Assembly (NCBI GenBank): GCA_034620365.1
Contig: JAQGEQ010000177.1
Span: 310,001-374,000, forward strand
Source of the DNA: Pegea sp. RAD2-039
Taxonomy: Eukaryota; Chordata; Thaliacea; Salpida; Salpidae
Length of the DNA stretch: 64,000 nucleotides
Direction of reading: 5' to 3'
The notes beneath the pieces were generated by a model. The model had not been told where the DNA came from. It did no database searches and worked only from the letters and a program-made list of their open reading frames with translations. The stretch's first letter is position 1, and the number at the start of each line of letters is the position of its first letter. Position numbers and translations under genes: made by a program. Below are positions 39,877 through 52,780 of the stretch, one piece after another.

Positions 39877-42078
39877 ATGATGAAACAGTTAAAACTCAAA
39901 TTTCGGTTTAGTCAAAAATCAATACGCTTACTTTCTTCAAATGTTTATAATTTTCATGAAAAAAGGAATCGTTGGTTATTAGAAACAAACGAAACTGCGT
40001 TTTCAGTAATTAGACCTTTTATGACAACCTCTAAAAACAGTTCCAATCGTGATCGATTGAACTTTTTTATCGATATAATCAAAAAAACAAACCCAGCAAT
40101 AGTTAGAGTAAAAAAGTTTGCAAAGTAAGTAGTACAAGTAAATATCAAACAAAACTGATGAGTTTTTTCATAATTATTAGACTCCCATTTTATTCAATGC
40201 AAATGGGTGGAGGTTCTGGCTTTTTAGTGGATTCTGATGGATTAATTGTCACTAATGCACATGTAATTGGAATGGGATTTCAAATTAAGGTGCTATTAAT
40301 TGAAATGAAAAAAGATTTTATAGAAAAATTTAATGTTTGTTTTTAATGTATGTTCAATAACAACACAAATTAAAGTTCTTTTACAGACTTAGACAAGTAT
40401 ATTTTTGAGTTTTAAATTTATCTTATTCAATTACTTTTTAAGTACTCATTAAGGAATTTGATATATAAAATCTCATAGTTTTTAAAATCAGATAAATCCT
40501 ACTCTTGGCGGTTGTGGTTGTTAAGCAAATTGCAGCTTAGCACCCAAACCACAGAAGAAGTTCTTTTCAGAATAAATATAACTTTTGTAATCAGCTGTTA
40601 TCTAAATAAAGTAAAAAAAAATGTGTATGGGTACATATATCTTTATTGCAATAAAATTTTTCAATGTCTTATAGAATTAACGAGTATAAAATCTACTCAA
40701 TATTTTAGATAGTTATTTCATGTTTTAGGTTTGTTTGTATAACGAAAAGGAGTATGATGCTGAAACTATCGCTGTAGATCGATTAAAAGATATAGCTATT
40801 ATCAAAATAGAGAGTGTAAGCTAATTGTACAGTATAGATGTATGAAATTTAATTTGCTACACTAGTTTACTGTTACAGCAAAGTAAAATATATTTTACTT
40901 AAATATTTTTTATGAAGTAAAAAGAATCTGTAGAATTTATATCTCTACTTATTAAGTAAATGGTAAAAACCTTTTTAGAAACTAACTAACAAATTTTTTT
41001 TACTCAAGTCCAATCTTCCAACTATTCCAATAACTAGCACAAGAAAGTTAGAAGTAGGTGAATGGGTTTTAGCTATGGGTTCTCCATTATCTCTTACAAA
41101 TACGGCAACCGCTGGCATTGTTAGCAACTTGTCACGCTCTGGACAGGAACTTGGCTTTATTGATGATAAAAAAAAACTCGATTATATACAGACAGATGCT
41201 GTCATAAATGTAGGTTTAATTAATAATAATTAAATCTAGATATTAAACATATCTTATTTTATTAGTTTGATTATATAAGGTAAACTTTTATTAATACAAT
41301 TAAAAAATTTTAGTTAGCAAAAAGAGAAAACAGTAGTAAAAACAAACTTTAATTGGCTCGATTAATATAATAAATTGAGTCCTACTTGGCCGTTAAGGTC
41401 AATTAACCTTATATTTTGAACTTCAAAAACTTATCCTGAAGTTTAAAAAGTTTTTATTTGCCTAAATTGAAGTCATTTTGAAGTTTGGAAACTCAGGTGG
41501 CCCATTAATAAACTTAGATGGTGAAGCTGTAGGAGTGAATACAATGGTAGCTTCTGCTGGTATTGCTTTTGCTCTACCTATTCGTTACGTCTTGCCTTTA
41601 CTTGAACAGTTTAAAGGTACTCATTACGTCAAAATGCAACAAAGATTAAAATAATTTGTATATAGGCTGGATATTAATACAGATAATCTATTCATGAACT
41701 ACTTTTATTTTAGGTGGAATACAAACAAAGATAGAAAAAAGAAAGTCTTTGGGACTACAAATGTTTACAATAACACCAAAATGGGTCGAAAAAAATAAAC
41801 GTGTCTTTTCAAAAGTTGATAAAGGAGTTTATATAGTAAGCGTAGAAGCTGGTTCACCTTCTGAGAAGTAAATTTCGAAATAACTCATATAAGGCTAGAG
41901 TTTAATTGTGTTCAACTATAGAGCAGGAGTAAAAGAAAATGATATCATATTATCTGTCAATGGTGTGTTTGTTGAGTTACCTGAAGAAGTTGTTGAGTTA
42001 GCTAAAATATCGCTTTCATTGGACATGGAAATTTTGAGAAATAATGAAAAAATTAAGTTAAGAATAATAACGAGTTAA
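39877..42078 (+). CDS. HtrA2/Omi-like serine protease, copy 2
   Basis: Seven exons (39877-40124, 40181-40289, 40729-40815, 41009-41209, 41484-41616, 41714-41867, 41922-42078) join to 362 residues. Three internal exons have exactly the lengths of copy 1's (87, 201, 133 nt), so the pair arose by tandem duplication. The triad is intact: [25 protein letters not shown] domain is present ([16 protein letters not shown]). The N-terminus is basic and could target mitochondria, but copy 1's hydrophobic anchor is absent, so this product may be soluble. Protein identity to copy 1 is moderate, so the duplication is not very recent. AATAAA follows the stop by about 22 nt. Confidence 0.9.
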
Positions 42079-42099
42079 ATTTGATGAAAGCATTTCGAA

Positions 42100-42105
42100 A
42101 ATAAA
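42100..42105 (+). terminator. Polyadenylation signal AATAAA for HtrA2-like copy 2
   Basis: AATAAA about 22 nt after the stop codon of copy 2. Confidence 0.45.
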
Positions 42106-42109
42106 ATTA

Positions 42110-42922
42110 GTGAAGAGCTTTCTGATTTTATAGATCGGTCAAATTGATATATTTCAATTAATTTCTTCAGATGTGATAAAAATTAGTGTTTTTCTTTTAA
42201 AACCCTCCAAACACATGATTTTTTTGTAATACAATTTTGCTTGGTGTTGATAAAGGAATTTTCAAAGGTCAATATATTAAATCAAAGCTTGTAGACAAAC
42301 ATATGTTGTTCAATTAACTATAAAAGTTCATTTCTTATTTTTGATAAATAATATTCTCAATAAATTCAATTTATAAAACTCTAATGCTACAACTTCTGAA
42401 ATTACAAATTAGAAGAAGCTTAAATTAGAAGTTAATCATAAAATTTAATGATAAAGGATTACTTTCTTATAACTGAAGTCTGATTAAATCAAGAAACAAT
42501 TCATTTATAAATCTTATACAAGTGATGTTTGAAATCTTTCATTAGTGCCTGATCAATTAGCAAAATACTAAAAGAAAAACTTTTATTTGATAGCACAAGT
42601 ATATTTTTTATTTAAATTAAACCACAACAGAGTAGATATCCAATAAAGCTGATATCATTTAGCCATGCCCAAAATAGAAATTTAATAAACGAGTTTATAT
42701 CAACACAGATAATATAACGAGCGAAAGAGTTGTCCAAACAGTTCAAGAAACTCATTAAACAGACATCAAAGAATTACAAGATTGAAACTATACAGATAAT
42801 AACAGATGGCTTCAGGCAGAAATCTGCATACAAATGTGTATGAAAAATAGAAGAATATAGTCAGAAGTGAATATACATGCACTTTACAAAAATATCACTT
42901 TCATGCTAAATAAATAATCAAA
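42110..42922. other. Convergent 3' region between HtrA2-like copy 2 and TOLLIP
   Basis: AT-rich. It holds the 3' UTRs of two convergent genes and no coding signal. A minus-strand AATAAA (near 42609) could end TOLLIP. Confidence 0.4.
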
Positions 42923-45413
42923 TTATTGCATGTTGAGAAGAATGTCAATTGCTTTGTTTTTGTTACCACCACTTGCTTCCAGAACAGTTTTAATAACTTC
43001 TGCATCATTTGATGGAAAAAGGTCTTTAATTTGCTTCACGTCCTAAAAACAAACATTTAGATTTAATATTTGGCAAATTTTAAAAGTTTATTGTTTTAAT
43101 CGTGTTGATGTCATCAATATTTAAGTTGCTAGCTTCGTTTATCAGGAAGAGGTGACGTGTAATTTAAAAACTTAATTAACTTCAATTAAAAAATAAAAGT
43201 TCCTTAGCTTTCGAATCAAATTAAAATTGAGAAAAAAACATACATAAACTCACAACATTTTGAAAATGACCATTATCAAACAAAAAGTTTAATTAAAGTT
43301 ATGATATAATTAAAGTATTTTGGAAATATAACAAGAATTTAATTAAAAAGTTTTTAATCAATTTATGATAATAGATTTGAAGCTTTGTTACATAACACTC
43401 TACTAAGTAATAATTATGTAAAAGGTTCTCACTTCATCTGTGTACAAAGGAGCCTGTGGAGTTTCAGCAGCTGGTGAATGAACAACATTCGGCGTTGGGA
43501 TTGCACCTATGCAATGATAAAAGCTGTTGTAAGAATAATAGAATAAGTTCTACTTATTCAAATTTTGGATAAAAAATCGATTTAGTTTTTAGGAAAACCA
43601 AGTAAAATAGTAATAAGAAAATTATTGGTGTTTTTTTTCACCTAGTTGTTAGTTTAAAATATTTTCTACACTCATATAATAGAATAACTGCTGAATTATA
43701 AATAAGTAATCAATAATTTACAAGAACAATGAAGAGTAATTGACGATTTGAATGAAAAATCAGAATGAAAAATTGAAAGTTGATTAATTTGAAAAGGTTT
43801 ACAAAAAAATAAAAAAATAATTAATTACCTGGAGCAGGATAAGGAGTGATCCCTACAAGAGAAGGATTCACTAGCTGCTGCTGAAACTTCTGTGAAAAAG
43901 AAAATATTTGCTAACAAATTGACAAACATGGGCAGTATATTGACACAGCAAGTAAAAATGTCAGTGAAAACCCACAAAGTTTTATGATTGATAAAAAAAG
44001 TTGAAGCAGTAGTCTAATAATAAAAAGAAACAAATTTAACTTTAGTAGTACCAACATTAAAAGCGGACGTGAAAAATTTCATTAAGTAAATAGATTTACT
44101 TTTTGTGTAAATATCACATGAACAGTTCCTTCTTTATCTTCACCTAAACCTCCTGATAATGGCCACCAATCATCTAATGTTTCACCTTTTCTAACAGATT
44201 CAGGTAAAGTTATTTTAGTCCATGCTATCTTGGTATTTCCCGAAATTGTACCCTAAAATGATAAATATTTTTGAAATCTCAAGCTTTAAGTCTCTTACAG
44301 TTTGAATAGAAGATAGATTTTTAGATAAAAACTAAATATAAAACTTATTTTTCAAATAATTTTAGTAAGTGTTAATTTTTTTTTAAATTAATAAATAAAA
44401 ACAATTGAAAATGTAAACTTATATATTTCATAAGCAGTTATTATTAATCTATAAAACATTACCAAGTATTAAAAAGTTTGTATATCAGTTTGTAAACAGA
44501 AAGTTGTGTTTGGAGACTAATTGCCCATAAAAGGTAATGAAACCAACCTCATCAAAGACTTCAATGTATACTGTCTCAACCGGTTCACTAATCATAACAG
44601 CAATAGGACGGCCCCATGTCGGATTTTTTGCCCCATTAGGGCAAGTTTCAGTTTCATAAACAGTATGATTAATACGCACAGAGCAAAAGGGATCCATACG
44701 AGTCATACCATAATTTTTATTCAATTTTGCCTAAAAGAGAATGAAAAAAAGCATAAAAAATACAAATACAAGTAAATAAATAAAAGTATCAAAAGTTAAG
44801 TCAATATTTTTTTAAATAACCTCTAAAACATATAATTTGAATAATGTAGAATGTTTTAAGCTATTAAAATACTTATAAGATTATATACTAACTTCCACAA
44901 TAGATATAAACATTCGATCTGTATATACTACACGAGATTGGTTTCTGCTTTGTAGTTGTTTGAAATGAGTAATCTCTTCTTGAGCAATTTGCCTAGCTAG
45001 TTCACCATCTTTTAGCATCTGATCTTCACTATTTTCAGCAATTGGTACACGTAGAAAAGTGCTTGGTAATTCACCAACCAACACCTGATATAAAATAAAA
45101 GTCTAAAAAACCCAACTTAACATTGACAAGAAAATGCAAAAAATAAAAAATACATTTTCTATACCTAAAATACAGTATATAATAAATAATATTGAAAATT
45201 AAAAATATGTTGATAGTGAGAAATAACGACTTGAAGATCACCTAAATTACAATTTAAGCTTTTTGAAGCTTCACCATTGTTATATAAAACATTACCATAA
45301 TTTATACAAATTTTACTCATCATAATTATCAAAATCTAGTTAACACAGACCTGGTTTCTTCGCGTATTTTCATCATTTGGTGGATTATTGCTCTTATTTT
45401 CGGGAGTTGCCAT
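42923..45413 (-). CDS. TOLLIP: TOLLIP, Toll-interacting protein
   Basis: Endosomal adaptor that binds phosphoinositides and ubiquitin and dampens Toll/IL-1 receptor signalling in vertebrates. Seven exons (45351-45413, 44893-45084, 44548-44730, 44100-44252, 43829-43889, 43433-43506, 42923-43042) give 281 residues; human has 274. Seen: VLVGELPSTFLR at the start of exon 2 (the target-binding N-terminus), a C2 domain with AKLNKNYGMTRMDPFCSVRI and GAKNPTWGRP, a proline-rich linker, and a C-terminal CUE domain (DVKQIKDLFPSNDAEVIKTV, ending LLNMQ). The start is chosen because an acceptor-like TTTTAG sits 11 nt upstream and the N-terminus matches. It lies about 430 bases downstream of the ZAR1-like gene on the same strand. 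Confidence 0.96.
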
Positions 45414-45424
45414 TTGCGACTACA

Positions 45425-45844
45425 CTAAAATTAACTACAGCTTAGCGTTGAATTAATCTATTTTGGTTAGTTTTTATTCTATCTAATTACAAAATTGATA
45501 ATAAAATCAACTATTTTCAGAAGTAATCTGACGTTTTCTGCACTAACTATAAATATTCTCGTAATTGATCTTTTTATTACTTGTCGAGTCGAAAACTAGT
45601 AAACAAAGCAAGCATCGACCAATATGGAGAAATCAGGATTTGCGCAGACAGAACATAAACTTAGGGACTAAATTTTATAATACATAAGGTTTAATATTTC
45701 TTAAATATAACAATACAAGGACAGGTTAGAAAAAAATAATCACTTACAATTGGTATAAATAATGGTTAAACATACATAAATCTCCATTGTAAACAAAAAT
45801 ATGTGCAAAATTAAGCACCACGTAGACTTTGAAAAATATTCCAG
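45425..45844 (-). other. Spacer between the ZAR1-like gene and TOLLIP
   Basis: About 420 nt. A slightly GC-richer piece (45580-45650, TTGTCGAGTCGAAAACTAGT) may be a TOLLIP promoter, and the part nearest 45840 is the ZAR1-like 3' UTR. The short distance would also allow a polycistronic arrangement. Confidence 0.35.
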
Positions 45845-47344
45845 TCATAAACTAGTTCCTATCTCTTGATTTCCCGGCTTGTCACTGATGCCTTCACTAT
45901 CACCATCACCACTAGTAATAGATCCAGCTGCATCTTTACTTGGCTTCACTTGGTCCTTATTTTGATCATCCATATTAACCTGCTTTTTATCTTCAACCTC
46001 CTCGACGCTTTTATTTTGCGATTGATCTGTATCAGCATCGTCACCTTTACCATCAACTTTTTCAATTTCTTTGCCGTCCTTATCGTCGCCGTCCTTATCA
46101 TCGCCGTCCTCTTCGTCCTCTCCATCTTTATTTTTGCCGCTATCATCATCATTACCATCCTCATCCTTACCACCATCACCGTCCTTATCCTCGCCATCTT
46201 TATCTTCACCTCGATCCGACTGATTATCGTCGCCTTCCTTGCCATCATCATTGCTCTCCTTTCTACCCTCTTCATCGTCGCCATCGCGACCGCTCCCATC
46301 ATCATTTTTCTTATCTTCTGTATCATCACTGCTCCCCTTATTGGTCTCCATCGGACAATTTTCTCCCTTATTTCCACCCTCAGAATCTTGACAATTGCTT
46401 ACATCACTAATGAAGCATCCAGGACTTACTCCATTTGAGCCTATGGTACTTGGGACAGTCGTCTTCTCACTACCATCTTCATTTGTAAGCTCTGCTGCAG
46501 CGATGGAGTCGGTCATCTGTTCGGGGGCCTTCGAGCTGGGTAGGAATTCTACTGGAATACGAGGTCGACCCTTACTTGTAACTTCACCCTTCACACCGCC
46601 ATTGTTACTACTTGATGAATCTACTTTATCAGTACGTTCCAATTCCACTTCTGAATAAACTTTTTCTGACTTTTTCGCCACCTTTTCTTCTTCACAAACG
46701 GCACACACCATAATCATTTTGTCAGTAACATCAGCTATCTTATCAGCAATCCCTGAAACCTTAATAGGCTTTACTTTTACATTTGCTTCGTTTTCCTTCT
46801 CGGCTTTCCTAGTCGGCTTGAATTTTTTTAGGGCCAACTTCTTTCCAAACTCTTTCACTTTATGGGGAACGACGACATTATTACATCTATTGCAAGTTTG
46901 TTGAATGAAAACCTGTTTAAATTCATGCAAGTTCTTTTAATTGTTTTATAAAAGATAAAATGTAATAACTTTGAAGGTTCATCATAAATAAACTTATTAT
47001 AAGATCTTACTTCATTGGTACCACGGTAACAGAAGACGCTACGACTAGTCCAACCTCGCTTACAATCACCGCAGTTAAACCATCCAAAACGTTTTTCAAG
47101 GGTATTTTCAATCGAAGTTTTCGGTATACCAATAACAAGGCTTTGTTCATTGATTCCCTTATTTGTTACAGAACTTGCAGCTGCAACTATTAAAAGTTAT
47201 CAAATTTTCGGGAAATGAAAACTAACCTTTTAGATTCTTTGGTTTACTTGCTATAGCTTTACTTTTCATTTGAACAGACTTCTTCAGACTTATAATATCA
47301 GTCCCTTTGAATTCAAGCTGCTTTTGTGTATTAAGAGGCTCCAT
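45845..47344 (-). CDS. Zygote-arrest-like protein with 3CxxC zinc finger and acidic tail
   Basis: Three exons (47227-47344, 47011-47186, 45845-46912) join to 453 residues. The centre carries a 3CxxC-type zinc finger: FGWFNCGDCKRGW, then SVFCYRGTNE, VFIQQTCNRC and VCAVCEEEK. This matches the ZAR1/ZAR1L pattern (HCKDC, WCVQGTNK, FCxxC). ZAR1 proteins bind mRNAs in oocytes and repress translation; the same role here is inference. Unlike vertebrate ZAR1, where the finger is C-terminal, about 260 mostly disordered residues follow, including an Asp/Gly/Lys/Glu-rich stretch of more than 100 residues. The ATG follows directly after TTTCAG, so an upstream exon or spliced leader is expected. Confidence 0.78.
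45980..46330 (-). repeat. Low-complexity Asp-Gly-Lys coding repeat
   Basis: Imperfect short repeats of GAT-GGC-GAT-AAG-GAC type encode the acidic DKDG-rich tail of the ZAR1-like protein. All six frames stay open over much of the stretch, as expected of a codon-periodic expansion. Confidence 0.75.
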
Positions 47345-49000
47345 CTGAAATATTAAAAATTGGCGAGAAGTTTTATTTTAAAATAATAAAACCTTCAGCC
47401 GCTTTGACAGTAACTGAAACTCCGCACAGAATGAACTCTGAAAATTAACTCACTTCAAAAGATAAGGATGTTAGGCTCAGACTCTGCCAAGTACAGTCGA
47501 TTCCTGTGATGCTGCTTGTTTAATAAACGAATCTAAAATCAAAATCTTACCTTCCAAAGATAAACCGGAATTTTAAGATGGATAGACAGAATAAATAAAG
47601 CCTGAAAAGATAACAAAGATAAAAAGTAGACTCACAACACAATGGCTAACAGTCAGAATTACATAAAACTTTCAAAAAATAAAAAAATACACAATAAGTA
47701 AAAAAACACTTATGAACACTTGGTAAAAAGATAAGAAACAAATATCGTCGACGCTACTACCTGTAAATTGACTACTAAACCCGGAATAATTGACCAAGCA
47801 GCGATGATAACGAATGAAAAGTTAAGAATTGTGATGGTATATATAGAACAAAATTTTGATTAAACTTGTAAATTTTCCTACAATAGAATAATAAATACTC
47901 AGACGCGCTGCTTAAATAATCAAAAAAACTGTATTTGTGAGTCTTCTAACAGTTTTAAGCATAAACATCTTTTCTATACTTAAATTTTTTTTGCAGTTAC
48001 TTAAATTACAGTATCAACATTAAAGTAGCAAAGCAAAGATGATACTGAAAAATATTGGACAAAGATATGGTATTTTTATTATTATCTCTTATATACTTAA
48101 AGCCAGCGAGAGTCTTATAAGGTATCAACAGGCTAACTAGGAATAATAGTGGAATAAAACTAAACAGATTCACAATTAAATTTACCAAGTGAAAACTTCT
48201 AAATACAGTATTCTTTCATGAGTAATCGACAACTCATGTGTAGAACATAATAAAACTGTATAGTGTTTGATTCATTTTATGTCAGATTTAACAAATTTCT
48301 TGTCAGACCTTACTTAAGCCTTTCGTCGGCTGAAATGTTCAGCATATGTGAATGTTAGATTTATCGTTATCTCTAAAGGAGTCTCTTAAAACTTGGCTCT
48401 TACATTCTTTCGCAACATTTTCAACACTCTTCTTTCAATACAAAATTGATGTTCACACTTTTTAAGATTTGCTGGGTTAAAAAATGTTTAGATGTGGAGT
48501 CCAGTTTCAATAATATTTTACCATGTAGCAGAAAATTGTTAGTTTCAAAACGTTTTTTAGCTTTAATGATTTCGCATTTTCTTTAAAGTGTTATTTAAAC
48601 AAGATTAAGTCCAAAGATCATGTGTCAAACTTATATAGCATAATAGATTACAGATTTGTTATTTATTAACTGTTTATTTGCATAAGCAAACTGAGTTTGA
48701 TTATTCTCATTTAAATATTAATTTAAAAAGAAATAAAATTGTGATTTTACTATCATTATCTGTTACTATCTGTTATCAATAAATGCAGATTACATTTTTC
48801 TTATTTAAAATTAAACCTTGATAATAATGTTTTGAATTATAGATAGAATACTTGCATAAATCCAAAATTGTTATGATTTTTTCTAAGATCTCTTGTTTTA
48901 ATATTTATTGTTTATCTGTTGAGGGTTGGTTTAATGATAGTTTGTTATTATCTGTTTAGTATAATTTATAACAGATAAAAGTATTTATTAAGAATGAAAA
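47345..49000. other. Divergent intergenic region
   Basis: AT-rich upstream sequence of the ZAR1-like gene (-) and transporter A (+). Donor-like sites on the minus strand near 47550 could mark a non-coding ZAR1-like first exon. No ORF or repeat is supported. Confidence 0.4.
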
Positions 49001-51755
49001 ATGAATCTTCAACAAAAACCATATTTTCAGACTTTTATGGTTTGCATGGCATTCTTTTCAATAGTAAGTTTTATTAATTTATTGGTAAAAAGAAACCTTT
49101 TTTTAATTGTTTACATTTTCACATTTGAAGAATTAATCAATAGATAATATTACATTAATTTGCATAATTTTTAAACATTTATAAAACAGACTTTATTTTA
49201 AGTAATGATAAACAATAGTTTTTAAAAGAATCTTTCAATTTTTTTTCTTTAGATATGTTAACAAATTTTGAACATTATTTTAATATTATCCATTTCTAAG
49301 GGTATCACAATTTCAATAGTTGGACCAACTTTACCATCATTATTATTCAGAATAAATGAAACTGTACGTTCAACTTCCTATCTGGTACCATGTAGAGGTA
49401 TAGGGTATATGATTGGTTCATTGATAGGAGGATACCTATATGAGTAAGTAGTGCATTTCATATTTATCAACCAAATGTTCAAAGTAATAAATACTATTGT
49501 TTTAAGATCCAAAAATCTGAACTTTTATAAAAATTTTATATAGTTGGAATATTTTTCATTTCAAATGAGTTTATTCTTATTTAGAAAATTTGAAGGAGCA
49601 TTATTGTTGTTTATTGCTTTGCTGATAACTGCTATTGGAAATCTTCTTATACCATTTGTTAAAACTTCACTACTACTTGCTTCTGTGTTTTCTCTCACAG
49701 GATTTTTCTTAGGAATTGCTGATATTGGTTTGTTTGCAGTATACTATTGATAATAATATTTATGTTTAGAAATATCAAACTGGATGACTCAATTACTTTT
49801 GAATTCTTAAAGAACTTCATAAATTTTGGAAAAAATCTTGAGAGTATTAATGAATGATTTGCTCTCTCTCTAATTAGCTATCTAATAATATTTATAAAAA
49901 AATATAGAAAAGTAACAAAACTCTACTTTGGAATTCTTATTTATTTAAATTTGCTGCTTGATTTATTAAATAACAATTTATGTTTATTTTTTTTATTTTA
50001 CAATTTTTTTATATACAGCTGGAAATGTTTATATACTTGAATTATGGGAAAAGAATTCTGAACCATGGCTTCAACTAGTTCATTTTATGTTTGCATTTGG
50101 AGGAACATTCACTCCACTAATAGCATCTCCTTTTTTGAAATCTACAACAATTAATTGCAGTACAGAAGTTTGTTTTGAAAATCAAACAGTTTCATTAATG
50201 AAAGGTAAATTTCGTTTGTAAAGTTAGTTACTTAAACTTAAATAATTAATCATAGATTATAGATTGATCAGTAAAAAGACAACTATTTATTTTTTCTGCA
50301 GAATCTTCATCAAACTCTTCCAATTCATTTCCTACAGTTGCTTGGGTCTATATCATTAGCTTCATATTTATTTTTATAAATTCTTTAATGTTCTTATACA
50401 TTTGGATAACTTCAAAGCAACAAATGAAGAAAAATGAAGAAAACAAAGAAGTTGAAAACGATGTGGAAACGGAGTTTGCTTTCAGGTTTCAATTTTCATT
50501 TAGTTATTTTAATTTATTTAACTATTAGAAAGCTTTAAACTTTTAATTATTAATCTATCAATAATTTGTGTATCAACATTTTGATGACTCATATTGCAGG
50601 ATCAAGATGTTAGTATTTCTGTTTATCTTCTATTTTCTTTATGTTGGACTTGAAGTTGGATTTGGAACTTATATTTATATCTTTTCAACTACTTGTTCTA
50701 ATCCTTTAAACAAAACACTCGGTTCTTTATTAACTACAATATTTTGGGCATTTTCATCAATTGGAAGATTTATTTCCATTTTTATCTCAATTGTTTTATC
50801 TGCAAAAAGTATGTCAAGCACAAGTAATCTTTCAATACACCTTCCCGCAAAATCAGCATCTATTAAATTCCATGTGATTTTGTGATTTTTATCAGTTTAA
50901 AATCCGTGGTGATAATCTAATAACAATTTTACAGATTTTGAAATAGTTAATCATAGAATAAGCTATTGGATGTATGGCTATTTGCTTAATTTAACTTTTT
51001 CAAAAAAAAAAAATCAACTATATTCCATGAACTCTTTTATCATTATTATAACTAGACATAAAGAGTTAAACACAAAGCTAATTTGTTAATATGTCGAATT
51101 TAGATTCAGATTTAAATATTTACAGATATGCTTACTGTGTTACTGTTTTCAACTGTGCTTGCAAACGCTATTCTGGTGATGTATCCATTGTATGCATATT
51201 CTTTTCAGTCCCTTTTGTGGGTTGGAGTTGCTTTATTAGGTCTTTCTTGTTCAAGTATTTTTCCAACTGGCATTTCATGGTCTGATCAATACATTAAAGT
51301 TAACAGCAGGTATAAGCTACAGCTTTGTTTTTTAACCATATGGAATAAATTTGTGTTTTAGAGTTACATCCGTTATTGTTATTAGTGGTTCTATCGGTGA
51401 AATGGCATTAACTTTTTTCATAGCTTCAGTTATTGAATTAAATCCAATGAATATGATTTATACAACTGCTGCTTGTGGAGGCTTAATGTTTATAACTTTT
51501 GTTCTTGTATACTTGTTTGCCGAAAAACATGGAAAAAGAAAACGAATAAGAAGGTTTGTTGAGGCCAAAAATAATTTGACACTTTCAAATAGTTTTAAAT
51601 TTTGTTAGTTTTACTTCTAAAAGTTTTATAGTAGTTTGATGATAATAAATTGAACAATAATTAACTTTTATCAGAACTTACAATTCTAAAATTATGTTAA
51701 ACCTTCGATTTGTATTTTTAGTAAAAGCAGTGAAGATGAAAATTTCTTGAAGTGA
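49001..51755 (+). CDS. MFSD4/NaGLT1-like major facilitator transporter, copy A
   Basis: Nine exons (49001-49063, 49301-49443, 49585-49727, 50019-50204, 50302-50485, 50600-50823, 51126-51309, 51362-51553, 51722-51755) join in frame to 450 residues. The protein has about 12 hydrophobic segments and family motifs: GYMIGSLIGGYLYE (the GxLxDR loop region), GNVYILELW (human GNxLLLDLW), LVHFMFAFGGTFTPLIASPF, VGLEVGFGTYIY and GISWSDQYI. MFSD4/NaGLT1 proteins are plasma-membrane sugar transporters or poorly characterised; the substrate here is unknown. A cytosolic loop rich in Lys and Glu lies mid-protein. The short last exon is supported by its match to copy B and by the frame sum; reading through the exon 8 donor gives a different C-terminus. 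It is half of an inverted duplication. Confidence 0.88.
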
Positions 51756-52780
51756 TTATTTTTTAGAACGATTTGGTTTTATTAAAACTTTGTATATTGA
51801 AATCTAGCAAAATCTCAACTTTACGTTAAACAATTGGTTTACCCTTTTATATATTTTCCTTTCAATCATTTCTTTTATATGTGATGAAAAGATAATTTTT
51901 ACTAATTTATTATTAATCATTTATTATTAAGATTATTCAGTCTCTATCACAATGTTTAAACTTTTTTATTGAAAGCTCTCAGCTCAATCTAGCTAAAATA
52001 AAAACGCTTATCTTATCCAAAAATATTTGTTATTTATGTAGTTCAGCAGAATATCTTAGTTTTACTTCTAAGAAAAGATTGTTTAATTTTCACTTTATAA
52101 GAAAGGAACAAATAATTAAAAAGGCCAATTTGAAGGTAACTATTGATCACAATATTTAAAGTTTGAAAATAAAATTATTGCAAACTTTTCATTAATTATA
52201 GTTTCCCAAAATAATATATATTTGATATATGGCAAACTAGTTAAATTCACCTTCTTTTTGAAATTGTTACCCTTAGAATAATATTTTTAATTATGGCAAG
52301 CATATTTTTGTTTAAGATAGGAACAACACTTTCAGATATATTTATTTGTAGTTATTTGCTTAAACTTATACATCAGAAATTTGGTAAGTGAGTTAATTGT
52401 TAATTAGTCTATACAAACATTATTTAATTTCTATATAACTTTTGATAAAATTAATTTTAAACAATTTGTGCTAATTTAAAAACAATTATACATAGGCATC
52501 TACATTGAAGTTTATTAATGACAAAATTATTATAACATCTCGACCAAATACATACGCAATTTAAGCTTAGAAATTTTGATAAGATCAATCTTATAAAATT
52601 CATTTAATTAAAAAAGTGGTTCGAACAGAATTGATATAGAATCCGTTTTTGAAAATTCGTTTTGATTCAAAGTTTTAATTTCCATAGTTTGCAAGACAAT
52701 GTTTTAAAGTAGTTGATCCAAAGATTTCGAGATAAACAAGTAATAAAACTTAAAAAATTTAAGAATATTTATCAAATAAT
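51756..52780. other. Spacer between the inverted transporter copies
   Basis: About 1 kb of AT-rich sequence between the two convergent 3' ends. I see no continuation of the inverted homology and no transposon at the axis. Confidence 0.5.

Noticed and set aside
45866..46438. 190-codon plus-strand ORF of hydrophobic composition (apparent membrane protein)
   Set aside because: It is the antisense reading of the Asp/Gly-rich repeat of the ZAR1-like gene; GAT/GAC codons read backwards give Ile/Val.
49544..49584. Transporter copy A exon 3 starting at the acceptor TATATAG before TTGGAATATTTT
   Set aside because: Joined to exon 2 it runs into a stop at once. The acceptor TTCTTATTTAG at 49583-49584 restores the frame and is conserved in copy B.
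51554..51608. C-terminus of transporter copy A by read-through (VEAKNNLTLSNSFKFC)
   Set aside because: Both copies have a donor at AAG|GTTTGT and a short downstream exon with a similar sequence (SSEDEN / SKDEN) in the correct phase, so splicing is more likely. Read-through remains a possible isoform.
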